NCBI GenBank assembly: GCA_944739405.2 | Contig: OX123182.2 | Span: 16,627,326-16,691,325, forward strand | Length of the DNA: 64,000 nucleotides | Reading direction: 5' to 3' | From: Euclidia mi | Taxonomy: Eukaryota; Arthropoda; Insecta; Lepidoptera; Erebidae | In this document: in pieces, positions 62,218 through 64,000 of the stretch | How the letters are laid out: the number at the start of each line of letters is the position of its first letter | Position numbering within the stretch: the first letter of the stretch is position 1 | Made by a program: the position numbers and the translations under genes | The notes under the pieces: generated by a model | The model's database searches: none | The model's input: the letters and a program-made list of their open reading frames with translations, nothing else | Told to the model about the DNA's origin: nothing

Positions 62218-64000
62218 TTTTTAATATAAAATCTTAATATCACGTCTTGTGATTTTTAAATGTTATGGGTTATGGTAGTTTCCGAGGACACATATTCAAT
62301 GTTAGAAATTACATTGGTAAAGGGCATTGGCCTGCTACCTTTCGTTTATCATTTATTGGTATGTATTTGTTTATTGAAATATTAGTAAGTATTTAAATAC
62401 CATCAAAAATATTTAATTAATCTTACCTATATTTGTTACTACTAAAGTTTGGAACGCACTATATCTATCATCTCTGCATCACCTTTGACTGTTAGAGAAT
62501 GCCTTTGGTATGAAGTCCGCCTATGTACATATTTTACTTATGCAGAAAGTAAATAAATAAATAAAATAAATAAATTATACTCGACCCGGGAATCTAATCG
62601 GCACTTATCAATAATAGACAATTAGATTATTTTTCTGTAAAGTGAAGTTAATTTGATATTATTTAGGAAAATTAAGAAAGTAAAGGTTAATACTGCTGAC
62701 GATAATAAAGATTGATTCAGATTTAAACCAATTAAAAATATCGAAATAAATAAAATTAGAGCGTAACTTACTCTATCTACGAAATTCGTTAAATATAAAC
62801 GTTTTAATTAAATTTTGTCCAATTCTCAAATACTTACTTAATTAATAAGCTGTTATTTTGAACTTTGACTTTAGAGCTTTCCTACCAATCAAAATAAATA
62901 AAAAATAGTGCATGTATAGATTGTTTGCTTAATCTTGCTCTAGCTTAATACAGTAAATTATTTTGAAATGAGATGCATCAGAAAACACAACCAATAATTC
63001 ACCTCACAGAACGTCAAAGATTTCATTAGAGTAAGGTCAACAACGGTATTTATTATGTCAATAATCCCAGCAGTGGGGCAGTTCATAGGTATGCAGGGCC
63101 GTAGTAATGATACCTAATTTTTTTGGTAAAGTAGAGAAAATATACTAAGCTTTTACCTGTATATTTTAAAATTATAACTATAACTTTATGCACTATATCT
63201 GTGTACAAGTTTCAAAAAACGTTATGTAAACAATTCAACTACCTTACCTTAAAATATTAATATATCACGAAACAATCTTAAAATCACTAAATATCACAGT
63301 AACTTAGTTTGTAACTGAACTATGTAGTGCAACTTCACGACCTCACTTTGCGACGTTGGGTAAGCAAATGCGATGCACGCACTAGCGATGCGGTTTTATT
63401 TACTACGTGCGCAACCAACACGCGGGAAAATGTTTACATGTTTTTTGGCGGTAAATGGAAAATAATTTGACGTTATTGTTTGACGGATGGTAAACAAAAC
63501 AATAAGTGTAACGCCTAGGGTTACCGAGGTCAAAAGGCAGTCCCTAAATAAATTTAGATTGTTCAGACTATTTATTTTTTCTACCTAAGTATTAATTACT
63601 TTTAATTTTTATGCTTGACGCTGTTATAAAAAATATTTGTTGCTTATAAGGTATTAATCATTGCCATGACTGAAACCTTTGGGCGGCTTATAAGATCCGA
63701 AACCAGCGCAGGCCACAGAAAAACACTTACACAAAATAGAAAAGAAAGATTAGAAACCTACCTATTGAATCGTGCACTACTGAATTTACAATTTCCTAAA
63801 CAACTTTGACCTTATGCAGTTGTATCTCAATGAATTCTACTAAATACCTACTTCTTATCTCGAATTACAATGTAAGTTTCGACGATGCATTTCTCACTAA
63901 CGTCATAATAATGAAGTTTGTAGTTGTTTACGAATGACCTTTAGTTCCTTCAATAAACAAGTTGTAATATGCATTTCGTAAAGGGCTTGCTACTACGTCC
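62218..64000. other. Non-coding, no gene seen
   Basis: AT-rich with an AAATAAATAAATAAAA run near 62550. A CpG-richer patch at 63330-63430 (CTTTGCGACGTTGGG, GATGCACGCACTAGCGATGCG) may be a remnant of the sequence in the 32603 palindrome, which also has GCGCACTAGCGAT. Confidence 0.5.

Noticed and set aside
1..64000. CRISPR array, operon, ribosome-binding sites, rRNA
   Set aside because: The sequence is eukaryotic nuclear DNA. The only regular arrays are 97-123-bp minisatellites without unique spacers, and no rRNA motif was seen.

Overview
The window looks like nuclear DNA from a moth or butterfly (Lepidoptera). It is AT-rich, its genes are split by introns, and most of it is transposable elements (TEs) of lepidopteran type: Helitrons that start with TC and end in CTAG, tRNA-headed SINEs, a LINE whose 3' end is the 'CTCTGCCTACCCC...GGGAAACAGGCGTGAGTCTATG(TATG)n' tail, Tc1/mariner, hAT and PIF/Harbinger elements, and 'GGGTTCCGTAC' elements. 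I could not identify the species. Family names come from recognising sequence by eye; no search was run.

Two host genes are supported. (1) On the plus strand, 19087-24595, lie the last six coding exons of a winged eye (wge)/BAHCC1/TNRC18-type chromatin protein. It has a long Ser/Pro-rich and basic region with an AT-hook-like motif, a Tudor-like segment, a Lys/His/Cys-rich tract and a C-terminal BAH domain. Its 5' exons were not found and may lie upstream of 19 kb or outside the window. (2) On the minus strand, 49978 down to 34574, is a flavin-containing monooxygenase (FMO) in seven coding exons with a complete reading frame of 422 codons plus stop. A second, diverged copy of its last exon lies 6.4 kb further downstream (28190-28381), in the same splice phase. 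The two genes converge. They do not appear functionally linked: one is a nuclear chromatin factor, the other a detoxification or metabolic enzyme.

Layout: 1-1900, Helitron end carrying a ~99-bp minisatellite rich in AAGATGGCGG; 1.9-11.3 kb, non-coding DNA peppered with TAGGTACCTA-like microsatellite and two decayed mariner-type elements; 11.4-12.6 kb, decayed LINE; 12.68-14.27 kb, an apparently intact Tc1 element; 14.3-19 kb, old repeats and one possible small membrane-protein ORF; 19.1-24.6 kb, wge; 24.9-25.8 kb, the first copy of a 0.9-kb foldback repeat (more at 44.0 and 58.7 kb); 28.2-50 kb, the FMO gene, whose introns hold nested Harbinger elements, a second Helitron with the same minisatellite family, MITEs and SINEs; 51-61 kb, a LINE inserted in a SINE, a second LINE fragment and a hAT element interrupted by the third foldback copy; 61-64 kb, nothing recognisable except a small Helitron and LINE/SINE remnants.

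The least explained items are the three-copy foldback family, which carries a short conserved reading frame, the duplicated FMO terminal exon, and the Helitron-borne arrays of YY1/Pho-like motifs.
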